Positions 36,003 through 45,350 of a DNA stretch of 64,000 nucleotides are shown piece after piece. Each line of letters starts with the position of its first letter. The stretch's first letter is position 1. A program made the position numbers and the translations under genes. Below the pieces are notes generated by a model, which was given only the letters and a program-made list of their open reading frames with translations, made no database searches and had not been told where the DNA came from. The stretch is from Winogradskyella psychrotolerans RS-3 (GTDB lineage: Bacteria > Bacteroidota > Bacteroidia > Flavobacteriales > Flavobacteriaceae): assembly GCF_000427335.1 (NCBI RefSeq), contig NZ_ATMR01000102.1, forward strand, positions 1 to 64,000. The letters run 5' to 3'.

Positions 36003-36412
36003 AAATGACAACGGAGCTCACAGCAACTTTAAATAATAAGAAAATTATTGATAAGACGTATTCCTCTTTTTTCTCTATTATTTTTAGCAACGAAAGAAAA
36101 TCCATTTAAATTGGAAGAACGTGAATATCCAATCGATTTGGTAATCCCTGATACAGGTAAATATATAGTTAATGTTTTGCTGTCAGAAGGCTCCGATGTA
36201 GAATTTCTTCCTAAGTCAGAAGTATTAGGTTTTATAATGTTAACGTAACATTTACGTATCTTGTTCAGCAAAACGGAAAATATTTGCAATTAAAGTCGCA
36301 ATTAGATATTACTAATCCTTTAATTTTGCCAGTAGATTGCAAGGCGTTTAAAGCCTTTTACAGCAAAATAGTAGAAAAACAAGCGGAACAAATTGTATTA
36401 ACTAAAGTATAA
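36003..36412 (+). pseudogene. Remnant of a second DUF3857/transglutaminase gene (C-terminal fragment)
   Basis: Three frames are needed to read this fragment. LLFLATKENPFKLEEREYPID is the conserved turn near the end of DUF3857 proteins, here cut as FLATKENPFKLEERE. After an extra two bases near 36236 the frame moves to NVNVTFTYLVQQNGKYLQL and then FYSKIVEKQAEQIVLTKV, the family C-terminus. No start and no transglutaminase core remain. The region 35769-36002 before it shows nothing recognisable. Confidence 0.75.
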
Positions 36413-36414
36413 AC

Positions 36415-36741
36415 ATGGATATTAAAAACGCACAAAAAGAAGTTGACGATTGGATTAATGAACACGGTGTACGTTATTTTAATGAACTTACAAATATGGC
36501 GCAGCTAACCGAAGAGGTTGGTGAAGTGGCACGTATTATAGCCAGACGTTATGGCGAACAAAGCGAAAAAGAAAGTGATAAAGGTAAAGATTTAGGAGAA
36601 GAATTATCTGATGTAATGTTCGTGGTATTGTGCTTAGCAAACCAAACAGGTATAGATTTACAGGCTGCTTTTGATAAGAAAATGGATCTAAAAACAAAAC
36701 GAGATCACAACAGGCATCACAATAATGATAAATTAAAGTAG
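36415..36741 (+). CDS. MazG-like nucleotide pyrophosphohydrolase
   Basis: The protein has 108 residues, an all-alpha NTP pyrophosphatase. The metal-binding residues are in LTEEVGEVARIIARRYG (E-E-x-x-E) and LGEELSDVMFVVLCLANQ (E-E-x-x-D). Such small enzymes hydrolyse non-canonical or excess nucleoside triphosphates to monophosphates. It begins 2 bp after the remnant's stop and precedes aroA by 33 bp. Confidence 0.9.
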   Translation: MDIKNAQKEVDDWINEHGVRYFNELTNMAQLTEEVGEVARIIARRYGEQSEKESDKGKDLGEELSDVMFVVLCLANQTGIDLQAAFDKKMDLKTKRDHNRHHNNDKLK

Positions 36742-36774
36742 TTTTGTAATTCATTTATATTTTAAAGCTTTCTT

Positions 36775-38001
36775 ATGGACATTAGTATCCAAAAATCAAA
36801 ACTAAATAATCACCAAAAGATTCAAATTACGGGATCTAAGAGTGAATCTAATCGATTGTTATTACTTCAAGCGTTATATCCTCAGATTAGTATCAATAAT
36901 GTGTCTAATTCTGATGATTCAGTGCTAATGCGAAAAGCATTGATTTCAGAAACGGAACTCATAGATATTCATCATGCTGGTACAGCCATGCGATTTTTAA
37001 CGGCCTATTTTTCAATTCAAAAGGATAGAGAAACTGTAATTACAGGGTCACCTCGTATGAAAGAACGCCCAATTAAAATATTGGTCGATGCTTTAAAAAT
37101 GTTAGGAGCAGAAATTACGTATTTAGAAAATGATGGTTTTCCTCCTCTAAAAATAAAGGGTAGAGAATTAACGGAACATAAGGTTACTTTAGAAGCCAAT
37201 GTGAGTAGTCAGTATATTTCGGCATTATTGCTAATTGCGTCTAAATTAGAAAACGGATTAGAATTAACGCTAAAAGGAAAAATAACATCTGTGCCTTATA
37301 TTAATATGACTTTGAGTCTGTTAAATAGTATTGGTGTAGAAACTAGTTTTGTAGAAAACACCATTTCAGTAAAACCTAATGCAGCAAACCTAGAACCTCA
37401 AACACTAACTGTTGAATCCGATTGGTCATCAGCATCCTATTTTTATGGTTTAATAGCTTTAAGTGATGTCGATACAGAAATTACTATCGGAGCCTATAAA
37501 AACAAGAGTTTGCAAGGAGATTCTGTATTAGCTGATATTTATGAGAAATTTGGAGTTACCACGACGTTTTTAGATGAATCGATTACACTTCAGAAATCAT
37601 CAAATATTGACATTAATTCTGTGGTTGAATTAGATTTAAAAAATGCACCAGATATTGCACAAACCATAGCTGTAACAGTATTTGGTTTAGGATTAGAATG
37701 TTATATGATAGGCTTACATACTCTTAAAATAAAAGAAACAGATCGTTTAGTCGCGCTTAAAACGGAATTAGAAAAGTTAGGTGCAGAAGTAATCATTACA
37801 GACCTTTCTTTACATTTAAAGCCATCAAAAACAGTTAATAGTAATATAACAATAGCAACATATAATGATCATAGAATGGCCATGGCTTTTGCTCCTTTAG
37901 GTTTAAAAGTGCCAATTGTTATCGAAAACGCTGATGTGGTGAGTAAATCATACCCTCAATTTTGGGAAGATTTTAAAGCGATAGGGTTCAATTTAAAATA
38001 A
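36775..38001 (+). CDS. aroA: 3-phosphoshikimate 1-carboxyvinyltransferase (EPSP synthase)
   Basis: The protein has 408 residues, slightly shorter than typical enzymes of about 430, as is usual in Flavobacteriia. It shows KSESNRLLLLQAL, HAGTAMRFLTAYF, GSPRMKERPIK and near the end TYNDHRMAMAFAPLG. It joins shikimate 3-phosphate and phosphoenolpyruvate in the sixth step of the shikimate pathway. It is separate from the aromatic operon at 27-31 kb. Confidence 0.95.
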   Translation: MDISIQKSKLNNHQKIQITGSKSESNRLLLLQALYPQISINNVSNSDDSVLMRKALISETELIDIHHAGTAMRFLTAYFSIQKDRETVITGSPRMKERPIKILVDALKMLGAEITYLENDGFPPLKIKGRELTEHKVTLEANVSSQYISALLLIASKLENGLELTLKGKITSVPYINMTLSLLNSIGVETSFVENTISVKPNAANLEPQTLTVESDWSSASYFYGLIALSDVDTEITIGAYKNKSLQGDSVLADIYEKFGVTTTFLDESITLQKSSNIDINSVVELDLKNAPDIAQTIAVTVFGLGLECYMIGLHTLKIKETDRLVALKTELEKLGAEVIITDLSLHLKPSKTVNSNITIATYNDHRMAMAFAPLGLKVPIVIENADVVSKSYPQFWEDFKAIGFNLK

Positions 38002-38013
38002 ACCCTTATTTAC

Positions 38014-38045
38014 TTGACAAGGCCTATGTTGAGATTGTATCTTTG
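38014..38045 (+). promoter_or_regulatory. Promoter of queA
   Basis: TTGACA (38014-38019), an 18-bp spacer and TATCTTTG (38038-38045) make the best-looking promoter in the window, with the exact Bacteroidota -7 box. The ATG is 24 bp further on. Confidence 0.7.
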
Positions 38046-38068
38046 CAATTCGAAAAAAAATAATATAC

Positions 38069-39118
38069 ATGAAATTATCACATTTCCATTTTGACCTTCC
38101 AGACGAATTATTAGCAGAACGTCCTGCAGAACACAGAGACGAATCTAGATTGATGGTTCTTGATAGAGCAAAACAAACTATCGAGCACAAGCAATTCAAA
38201 GATATTATCGATTATTTTGATGAAGGTGATGTGATGATAATGAATGATACCAAAGTGTTTCCGGCACGTTTATTTGGTAATAAAGAAAAAACAGGCGCAC
38301 GTATCGAAGTGTTTTTACTACGTGAGTTAAACCAAGATCAACGTCTTTGGGATGTGTTAGTAGATCCGGCTCGTAAAATAAGAATTGGTAATAAATTATA
38401 TTTTGGTGACGATGAAACTTTAGTTGCCGAAGTTATAGATAACACTACGTCTAGAGGTAGAACTTTGCGTTTCCTTTATGATGGATCTTACACGGACTTT
38501 AGAACAAAATTAACGCAACTTGGTGAAACTCCTTTGCCAAAGTATATAAACAGAGAGGTAGAGCCAGAAGATGAAGAGCGATACCAAACAATTTATGCAA
38601 AGAATGAAGGAGCTGTCGCAGCGCCAACAGCAGGTCTTCACTTTTCTAAACACTTATTAAAACGTTTAGAGATAAAAGGTGTTAAAACTGCAGAAGTCAC
38701 TTTACATGTAGGTTTAGGTACATTTAACCCGGTTGAGGTTGAAGATTTGTCTAAACATAAAATGGACAGTGAAGAGATTGTAATTAAGAAAAGTGCTGCA
38801 GATATCGTAAATGAAGGTATAGAAAAGAAAAAGCGTGTTTGTGCTGTAGGTACAACATCAATGCGTACTATTGAAAGCTCAGTATCATCAAACGGAAGAT
38901 TAAACGAATTTGAAGGATGGACTAACAAATTTATATTTCCTCCTTATGAGTTTAGCATTGCTAATTGTATGATTACTAACTTTCATACGCCAAAATCTAC
39001 GTTGTTAATGATGACATCGGCTTTTGCAGGTCATGATTTTATGAAGAAAGCATACGAAGAAGCGGTAAAAGAAAAGTATAAATTTTACTCTTATGGTGAT
39101 GCAATGTTAATCATCTAA
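38069..39118 (+). CDS. queA: tRNA preQ1(34) S-adenosylmethionine ribosyltransferase-isomerase
   Basis: The protein has 349 residues, the family length. Motifs are [64 protein letters not shown] and [14 protein letters not shown]. It transfers ribose from SAM to preQ1 in tRNA to make epoxyqueuosine. It is followed by its own terminator. Confidence 0.96.
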   Translation: MKLSHFHFDLPDELLAERPAEHRDESRLMVLDRAKQTIEHKQFKDIIDYFDEGDVMIMNDTKVFPARLFGNKEKTGARIEVFLLRELNQDQRLWDVLVDPARKIRIGNKLYFGDDETLVAEVIDNTTSRGRTLRFLYDGSYTDFRTKLTQLGETPLPKYINREVEPEDEERYQTIYAKNEGAVAAPTAGLHFSKHLLKRLEIKGVKTAEVTLHVGLGTFNPVEVEDLSKHKMDSEEIVIKKSAADIVNEGIEKKKRVCAVGTTSMRTIESSVSSNGRLNEFEGWTNKFIFPPYEFSIANCMITNFHTPKSTLLMMTSAFAGHDFMKKAYEEAVKEKYKFYSYGDAMLII

Positions 39119-39140
39119 GCACAGCAATCATAAACTATAA

Positions 39141-39169
39141 AAAAAGTCTCTTCATTGAGGCTTTTTTTT
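39141..39169 (+). terminator. Terminator of queA
   Basis: AAAAGTCTC and GAGGCTTTTTTT pair around TTCATT, with one G-U pair and a T8 run. Confidence 0.75.
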
Positions 39170-39184
39170 GTTTTTAATATTTTT

Positions 39185-39444
39185 GGCGTTACCCAAGGGT
39201 CAGGCTGTTCGCTGCAAGTCCTTGTAATTTGGATAAAAGATCCAAATTTCTGTGGGCTTTCCACTATAGCCAAGTTGAATATGTATTTTTGTATAAATAA
39301 ATTGAATTATTTTTAGATTAATAGAAACGAAAAAATCTTAGCATAGCCTGTGTTACGGTACTATTTTTTTGTAAAGAGTAAGCTAAAAAGAAACGATTTA
39401 TGACAACATTACATGTTTAATTTGGCATTTATCCTTAACGCGCC
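39185..39444. repeat. GGCGTTACCC...TTAACGCGCC repeat, copy 1, with an internal insert
   Basis: The left end GGCGTTACCCAAGGGTCAGGC (cited in part as GGCGTTACCC) and the right end ATCCTTAACGCGCC match the ends of the 87-bp copy at 58038-58124. This copy is 260 bp. The extra 158 bp (39269-39426) begin GCCAAGTT and end AATTTGGC, an inverted pair with one mismatch, suggesting a small element nested in the repeat. No protein is encoded. It lies between queA and rlmN. Confidence 0.6.
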
Positions 39445-39564
39445 ATCCGATGTTCACCTGTTACTTTAAACCAAATATGATACTCTAAATCGATATGAAT
39501 TGAGATTTTTATCTTTGCAGCATAGCGACTTTACGAGAAGCCTCAATTTTAATAATACATTCAC

Positions 39565-39572
39565 TACTTTTG
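39565..39572 (+). promoter_or_regulatory. -7 box of rlmN promoter
   Basis: TACTTTTG is an exact -7 box ending 6 bp before the rlmN ATG at 39579. Transcription should begin within a few bases of the start codon, so the mRNA is probably leaderless. It also rules out the in-frame TTG at 39570. Confidence 0.6.
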
Positions 39573-39578
39573 CAAAAT

Positions 39579-40619
39579 ATGGAAACCAAGAAAAAAGACG
39601 TAAGAGCACTAACCAAAGACCAATTAAGAGATTTCTTTGTCTCACAAGGAGATAAAGCTTTTAGAGGGAATCAGGTTTACGAGTGGTTATGGCAAAAGTC
39701 AGCCTATAGTTTTGAAGATATGACTAACGTATCTTTGGAAACACGACAAATGCTAGAAGATAACTTTGTTATTAACCATATAAAGGTAGATCAGATGCAA
39801 CGTAGCTCTGATGGTACTATTAAGAACGCTGTAAGACTTCACGATGATTTAATTGTAGAATCTGTACTTATACCAACAGCAACTAGAACTACAGCATGTG
39901 TGTCGTCTCAGGTGGGTTGTAGTTTAGATTGTAGGTTTTGTGCGACGTCGCGATTAAAACGTATGCGGAATCTAAATCCAGATGAAATATACGATCAAGT
40001 GGTAGCTATAGATAACGAAAGTAGATTATACCACAACAGACCGTTGAGTAATATTGTTTTTATGGGAATGGGAGAACCTTTAATGAACTATAATAACGTT
40101 CTTAAAGCCATAGATAAAATCACATCACCTGAAGGTTTAGGAATGTCACCAAAACGAATTGTGGTATCAACCTCTGGAGTGCCAAAAATGATTAAGAAGA
40201 TGGCAGATGATAATGTGAAATTTAAGTTAGCAGTTTCACTGCATTCTGCAATCGATGAGATTCGTACGTCTATAATGCCATTTAACGCAACATTTCCCTT
40301 AAGCGATTTGAGAGAATCTCTTCAATATTGGTATGCCGCAACGAAGAATAGAATAACTTATGAGTATGTGGTTTGGGATGGTATCAATGATAAACGAAAA
40401 GATGCAGAAGCTCTAGTTGAGTTTTGCAAATTCGCACCTAGTAAAGTCAATCTTATAGAATACAATCCTATTGATGATGGCGAATTTCAGCAAGCCGATT
40501 CAAAAGCCATAGATATGTATGTTAGTGTTCTTGAGGCTAATAATATTACGGTAACTGTAAGGAGAAGTAGAGGTAAGGATATTGATGCCGCTTGTGGACA
40601 GTTGGCTAATAAAAGTTAA
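39579..40619 (+). CDS. rlmN: 23S rRNA (adenine2503-C2)-methyltransferase
   Basis: From ATG 39579 the protein has 346 residues. The radical-SAM cluster motif is CSLDCRFC (C-x3-C-x2-C), preceded by SSQVGCS. FMGMGEPLMNYNNVL is the GEP region. The mechanistic C-terminal cysteine is in AACGQLANK and its partner in the TACVSSQ region. It methylates A2503 of 23S rRNA and A37 of some tRNAs. Confidence 0.96.
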   Translation: METKKKDVRALTKDQLRDFFVSQGDKAFRGNQVYEWLWQKSAYSFEDMTNVSLETRQMLEDNFVINHIKVDQMQRSSDGTIKNAVRLHDDLIVESVLIPTATRTTACVSSQVGCSLDCRFCATSRLKRMRNLNPDEIYDQVVAIDNESRLYHNRPLSNIVFMGMGEPLMNYNNVLKAIDKITSPEGLGMSPKRIVVSTSGVPKMIKKMADDNVKFKLAVSLHSAIDEIRTSIMPFNATFPLSDLRESLQYWYAATKNRITYEYVVWDGINDKRKDAEALVEFCKFAPSKVNLIEYNPIDDGEFQQADSKAIDMYVSVLEANNITVTVRRSRGKDIDAACGQLANKS

Positions 40620-40643
40620 ATCATTTTTAAATTAAGACATAAA

Positions 40644-40669
40644 AAAAAAGCGGCAATTGCCGCTTTTTT
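40644..40669. terminator. Bidirectional terminator between rlmN and the T9SS protein gene
   Basis: AAAAAAGCGGCAA and TTGCCGCTTTTTT form a perfect palindrome, suited to both convergent genes. Confidence 0.9.
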
Positions 40670-40695
40670 CATTTTTAATATTTGTAATCAGAAGA

Positions 40696-41751
40696 TTATT
40701 CTTTCGTTACTCTCAATGTTTGCGTTTTATCTCCAGAAGTAATTTTAACTAAATAAAGTCCATTTGATAATTCAGACATGTCAATAGATGAATTAGTAAT
40801 CTCATTTTTAGAGAAACTTGCAACGTTTTGACCTAATAAGTTAAACACTGTAACATTATCAATTTCTTGAGATGATTTAATGTTTAAAATATTAGCAGTT
40901 GGATTAGGGTATACACTAAAAGTAGTTAATGCGTTTTCATCAATACTTAATAATGTATCATCAGTAGTAAAACTCCATACAGTTGTAGTTGTTGTTGCTC
41001 CAAAACAATTAACAACATCAATACTCCAATAGTAAGTAGTGCTTACAGCTAAACCAGTAATTAGGTCACCACTGTTAATCCCTTCAAGAGTTTGTGTAGG
41101 AGGGTTGGTTCCGCCAATATTTAAATTGTATGTTTCACCATCTATTGCTGGAGCTGTCCACTCAAATGATAATCCACCGTCTGGTGAGCTTATTGCAACA
41201 GCTGTTTCTCCATCTGCAGGATAAGGTGCAGTTGCTGTTGATGAAGGTATTGTAGTCTCATTACAAACAGGGCAATTTTCTCCATCAGTACCAGTAATAG
41301 CAGGAAATCCATTATTAACTGCTGAATTTGTTGAAGTACCACAAGCAACTCCTTCTTCAGAAATTACAATAGTATATGTTCCTGCTTCAGTAGCTGTCCA
41401 TGTTATTGCGCAAGTAGATCCTGCGTCTAAACCAACAGCATCAGTAGCACCAGAAGGAGCAATAATTGTATAGCTAGGTACCCAAGTACCAGCACCATCA
41501 CCATTACATAGGCTAAAAGTGTAAGTGTATCCAGATATTATATTGTCCATTAAATAAGCTTCATCTGCCCAAGCTGAAAATGTAAGTTCATTAAAAGGAG
41601 ATCCAGTTCCATCGTCACATGGCGCACCACCAAATGTGCCATTGAAATCAGTGTATGGTCCTGCTGCTGAGTCGACCGTACATTGTGCAGAAATTTGATT
41701 GCTAAATATGAATGTAAATAAAGCAAAAAGTAATAAAGTAATTTTTTTCAT
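40696..41751 (-). CDS. Secreted T9SS type A-sorted protein with FN3-like domain
   Basis: The protein has 351 residues. It has a signal peptide (LLLFALFTFIFSNQISAQ), an N-terminal beta domain (residues about 20-145), an FN3-like domain (residues about 185-265, ATAPYPADGETAVAISSP, LSFEWTAPAIDGETYNL, TYYWSIDVVNCFG) and a type A sorting tail (FSVYPNPTANILNIKS, LSNGLYLVKITSGDKTQ). Export by the type IX system is expected. The ligand or substrate is unknown; an adhesin-like role is inferred. Confidence 0.85.
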   Translation of the reverse strand: MKKITLLLFALFTFIFSNQISAQCTVDSAAGPYTDFNGTFGGAPCDDGTGSPFNELTFSAWADEAYLMDNIISGYTYTFSLCNGDGAGTWVPSYTIIAPSGATDAVGLDAGSTCAITWTATEAGTYTIVISEEGVACGTSTNSAVNNGFPAITGTDGENCPVCNETTIPSSTATAPYPADGETAVAISSPDGGLSFEWTAPAIDGETYNLNIGGTNPPTQTLEGINSGDLITGLAVSTTYYWSIDVVNCFGATTTTTVWSFTTDDTLLSIDENALTTFSVYPNPTANILNIKSSQEIDNVTVFNLLGQNVASFSKNEITNSSIDMSELSNGLYLVKITSGDKTQTLRVTKE

Positions 41752-42345
41752 GTGTTTTTGATTTTTTAATTAGTAGGTATAAAGTTACAAATTATTCTGA
41801 GGAGTAAAAGTTAAAATTTCTATTTTCGTAATGAATGGAGTGGATTCAGCTCTATTTTAGATATTTATTTTATGGCTATTAATTAAATGTTGCTTATTTA
41901 ACTAAGAAGATTTACTAAGGAATAACATGTTGTAAAAAAGCATTTTTATGATTTTAGAATTAATATAACAACCTGCGGCTTAATCTTTTTAACCCTTTTT
42001 TTGTGCCTTTTGATGAAAAATATTAATAATCTAACCCACACTACTTTGTTTATTGATCCCAAACTTTAATAGCAGATTTTACTAAAACTGATTTTTTTTT
42101 TTTGAATTACAGGTTAAAGAAGTTTTAGAGACTAAAATTTATGGTAAGCCATTATGTGTAATCAAAGTAGTAATTCTTTTCTTTATGAATTTGTTATGAA
42201 TTCATCTTATTTTTTATAAAATAACAGTTCAGACACGTCTTTATTATCAAGTTCGAATAAGAAAGTTAAATAATCATTTTGAATTTGTTTCAGTAGTAGA
42301 AAATTTATAAATTGGTTATTTAATCATTAAATAAAACTGAAAGAC
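41752..42345. other. 594-bp divergent intergenic region between two T9SS cargo genes
   Basis: Both flanking genes point away from it, so it must hold two promoters. The sequence is very AT-rich, has a T12 run near 42091, and shows no credible gene, hairpin or repeat that I can name. Confidence 0.4.
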
Positions 42346-43167
42346 ATGAAAAAAACATTACTCGTATTATTTTTAGTTCCATTATTTTCATTTGGTCAAA
42401 ACCTTTTTAGCGAAGATTTTGAGGTTATAATAGATTTATCTGCAGAAGGATGGACCTTGTATAATGATGGAAATATTCCTCAATCAGGTTATTCTCCAAT
42501 TATCACAGATGCTTGGAGTATTGTTGATTGGGAAGCTGAAGAAGGGAACTTTGCGGCTGCCACAACGTCATGGTTCACAGTGCCTGCATCAGCGGATCGT
42601 TGGTTGGTAACACCTGGTATTGCAATACCTGAAGGTGCAAATGCTACATTGTCGTTTAAAATAAGATCACATGATGTGGAACCTTGGGCAGACGGCTATA
42701 CACTTAAGATTTCGACAGGAACGGCTTCTAAAGCAGATCTATCAACTGATTTACTAGTTGTTGCTGCGGCAGAGAATGATCTTTTAGAAAATGTAACAAC
42801 GACAACTGTAGATTTAAGTTCGTATAATGGAGAAACCATTTTTCTCGCTTGGGTAAATACCCATACTGACGGAAATTTATTAAGTTTAGATGATATTTTA
42901 ATTGATGGAGTCTTAAGTGTAAGTGACTTTAGTAAGGTAGCTACGGCTATTTACCCAAATCCAACAAATAGCGAATTTAAAATCGATTTGGTTAACTTAA
43001 ATGATTCTAATAATTTTGACATTTCAATTATAGATATTAGTGGTAGATTATTAAAAAAGTATAATGTTCAAGATTCTTATGATATTTCGGACCTTAGTAC
43101 TGGTACTTATATTGTTAAAATTACTGATGGAGCTAATTCTTATACTCAGCAATTAGTAAAAAAATAA
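42346..43167 (+). CDS. Choice-of-anchor J domain protein with T9SS type A sorting tail
   Basis: The protein has 273 residues. A signal peptide (LLVLFLVPLFSFGQ) is followed by a cleaved-adhesin or choice-of-anchor J jelly-roll (residues about 17-195: NLFSEDFEVIIDLSAEGWTL, DRWLVTPGIAIPEGANATLSF cited as DRWLVTPGIAIPEG, LAWVNTHTDGNLLSLDDILI) and then the sorting domain (AIYPNPTNSEFKIDL, LSTGTYIVKITDGANS). Such jelly-rolls often bind carbohydrate or help adhesion. It is probably exported by the type IX system. Confidence 0.87.
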   Translation: MKKTLLVLFLVPLFSFGQNLFSEDFEVIIDLSAEGWTLYNDGNIPQSGYSPIITDAWSIVDWEAEEGNFAAATTSWFTVPASADRWLVTPGIAIPEGANATLSFKIRSHDVEPWADGYTLKISTGTASKADLSTDLLVVAAAENDLLENVTTTTVDLSSYNGETIFLAWVNTHTDGNLLSLDDILIDGVLSVSDFSKVATAIYPNPTNSEFKIDLVNLNDSNNFDISIIDISGRLLKKYNVQDSYDISDLSTGTYIVKITDGANSYTQQLVKK

Positions 43168-43189
43168 ATTTTAAGTTTGTAATAATTTT

Positions 43190-43222
43190 AAAAAACCATT
43201 TTCAAAAGAAAATGGTTTTTTA
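43190..43222 (+). terminator. Terminator after the anchor-J gene
   Basis: AAAAAACCATTTTC and GAAAATGGTTTTTT form a 14-bp perfect stem around AAAA. Confidence 0.9.
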
Positions 43223-43321
43223 ATATCTAATTGTTAGTAAAATGGAATTCGTAAATTACTATAGGTAATACATACATTATTCTTTTGCTTTTATTTATTG
43301 TAAAAAGCTTAACATTAATTG

Positions 43322-43329
43322 TAGTTTTG
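43322..43329 (+). promoter_or_regulatory. -7 box of the polyprenyl synthetase promoter
   Basis: TAGTTTTG is an exact TAnnTTTG box. The ATG at 43368 gives a leader of about 35 bases; the in-frame TTG at 43350 is less likely. Confidence 0.5.
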
Positions 43330-43367
43330 TGTAATTCGAGAATCGATTTTTGAGTTTATCCATAAAA

Positions 43368-44345
43368 ATGAAAATAACCGAACAGATAAAACAACCTATT
43401 GCCTACGAGATGGATCTTTTTGAACAAAAGTTTCAACTCTCTATGGCTAGTAAGGTAGCACTTCTCAATCGTATTACTCATTATATAGTAAACCGTAAAG
43501 GCAAACAAATGCGACCAATGTTTGTGTTTTTGGTAGCAAAAATGATGAATAACGGAGAGGTTTGCGAGCGCACCTATAGAGGTGCTTCGGTTATTGAGCT
43601 CATTCATACCGCGACATTGGTTCATGATGACGTGGTAGACGATAGTAACCGAAGACGTGGATTCTTTTCAATTAACGCCCTCTGGAAAAATAAGATTGCC
43701 GTTCTCATTGGTGATTTTTTACTGTCTAAAGGGTTATTACTTTCTATAGATAATAATGATTTCGATTTACTAAAAATCATCTCTGTCGCTGTACGCGAAA
43801 TGAGCGAAGGCGAATTACTTCAAATAGAAAAAGCGAGACAGCTAGATATCACCGAAGATATATATTACGAAATCATCCGACAAAAAACCGCAACTTTAAT
43901 TGCGGCCTGTTGTAGTTTGGGTGCCGCTTCTGTAAAGCCTAATTCACCAGACGTAGAAGTCATGCGTAAATTTGGTGAGTTAATAGGTATGGCATTTCAA
44001 ATTAAAGATGATTTGTTCGATTATGGTAAAGAGGCCATCGGTAAACCAACAGGTATAGATATTAAGGAGCAAAAAATGACGCTTCCACTAATTTATGTAC
44101 TTAATAATTGTACTAAGAAAGAAAAGTCGTGGTTAATTAATTCGGTTAAAAATCATAATAAAGATAGAAAACGAGTTAACGAGGTCATTACTTTTGTTAA
44201 AGACAATGGTGGCTTGGATTATGCGGTTTCTAAAATGAAAGCTTTTCAAGAAGAAGCCTTAACTATATTGGCAAATTACCCCGAATCACCTTACAGAGCA
44301 TCTCTTAAGCTTATGGTGGACTATGTTATTGATCGAAAGAAGTAA
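43368..44345 (+). CDS. Polyprenyl (long-chain) diphosphate synthase
   Basis: From ATG 43368 the protein has 325 residues of the trans-isoprenyl synthase family. The first Asp-rich motif is LVHDDVVDDSNRRRG and the second is IKDDLFDYGKEAIG. KGKQMRPMFVFLVA precedes them. The chain length is not readable from sequence; flavobacteria use menaquinone-6, so a hexaprenyl product for the quinone tail is likely. The membrane-associated enzyme condenses isopentenyl diphosphate on an allylic primer. Confidence 0.92.
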   Translation: MKITEQIKQPIAYEMDLFEQKFQLSMASKVALLNRITHYIVNRKGKQMRPMFVFLVAKMMNNGEVCERTYRGASVIELIHTATLVHDDVVDDSNRRRGFFSINALWKNKIAVLIGDFLLSKGLLLSIDNNDFDLLKIISVAVREMSEGELLQIEKARQLDITEDIYYEIIRQKTATLIAACCSLGAASVKPNSPDVEVMRKFGELIGMAFQIKDDLFDYGKEAIGKPTGIDIKEQKMTLPLIYVLNNCTKKEKSWLINSVKNHNKDRKRVNEVITFVKDNGGLDYAVSKMKAFQEEALTILANYPESPYRASLKLMVDYVIDRKK

Positions 44346-44412
44346 TTTAATAATCTTTATTTTAAAAAATAGCGCTATAATAAATTAGAGCCTTTTTTAT
44401 AATGCAAGCTTT

Positions 44413-45201
44413 ATGACTATCAATTCTGTTTTTCTTTTATCTGGGTTCGTCATTTCTATGGTGCTCAGCTATTTTTTTGTTAAAAGGTTAGGTAAAAGTG
44501 GCTGTATGACTTTTGGCTATATAAGTCTAGTAATACTCTCTATTAATAGTTTAGCTATCGGTTCATTGTTCTTTATGTATAGCGCTAGTTACGATATTTA
44601 CGCAGTGCTAACATCTGGGCAAAATTATACATCAACTGTTGTTAGTTTTACATCAGAAGTCCATTATGATTCAGATGATGGAAGTTCATATATGATGTAC
44701 ACACCAACAGTAAGATTTATAACTCAGAATAATGAGGAGGTTCATAGAGAATTAGATTTCTCTACCTCCAGTATGCAAGTTGGAGATATCTATAAAGTTA
44801 ATTATAACAAAGCATCAGGTAAGGTTATTACACTCGGTTTTAATCTCGTAATAAAATTTATAGGAGCATTTATCTTCTGTTTTATATTTTTATTTCTATG
44901 TGTAGGTATATGTATGTATGCTTTTAATTTTGAGATGACAAGCTATAAAGATTCAATTGCTAAGGTTGGTCTTTACTTTTTTATTCCATTTCTTATGATT
45001 GGTTTTAACTTATTACTGATTTATGGCATATTCTATGGTAACACGGTGCCTGCTTGGGTAACTCTTATGCTAGTCTTCTTTTCGATAATGCTTACGCTTG
45101 GAACCTTAGGATATTTTAAAATGATGTTTTCTACAAATGAGCCTAAAACGGAAAAATTAGGTGTAAAAAAGTGGAAGCATCATAGGAGAATTAAAAAATA
45201 A
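44413..45201 (+). CDS. DUF3592 membrane protein
   Basis: The protein has 262 residues with four or five predicted membrane helices: two at residues about 4-60, one at about 155-178, and two at about 190-235. The soluble loop (residues about 75-145) has the DUF3592 pattern TVRFITQNNEEVHRELDF and VGDIYKVNYNKASGKVI. Function is unknown. Confidence 0.75.
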   Translation: MTINSVFLLSGFVISMVLSYFFVKRLGKSGCMTFGYISLVILSINSLAIGSLFFMYSASYDIYAVLTSGQNYTSTVVSFTSEVHYDSDDGSSYMMYTPTVRFITQNNEEVHRELDFSTSSMQVGDIYKVNYNKASGKVITLGFNLVIKFIGAFIFCFIFLFLCVGICMYAFNFEMTSYKDSIAKVGLYFFIPFLMIGFNLLLIYGIFYGNTVPAWVTLMLVFFSIMLTLGTLGYFKMMFSTNEPKTEKLGVKKWKHHRRIKK

Positions 45202-45350
45202 ATCAAATTATTACATAATTTAAATAACTAATATTCAGTACGTTAAAATTTATTTTCGATTTTTTTTATTTTCAAAGCAACCTTTAATAACAAAATTGCG
45301 TCTTTATAAATAGAAAGGCATCTGAACGTTATCAGAATTTAAACCAAACC

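Noticed and set aside
36048..36248. Independent 66-residue gene
   Set aside because: It is one frame of the decayed DUF3857 fragment and shares ENPFKLEERE with that family.
39269..39426. Insertion sequence between queA and rlmN
   Set aside because: 158 bp cannot encode a transposase; at most a non-autonomous element.
42091..42103. T12 run near 42091 as a terminator
   Set aside because: No stem precedes it and both flanking genes point away.
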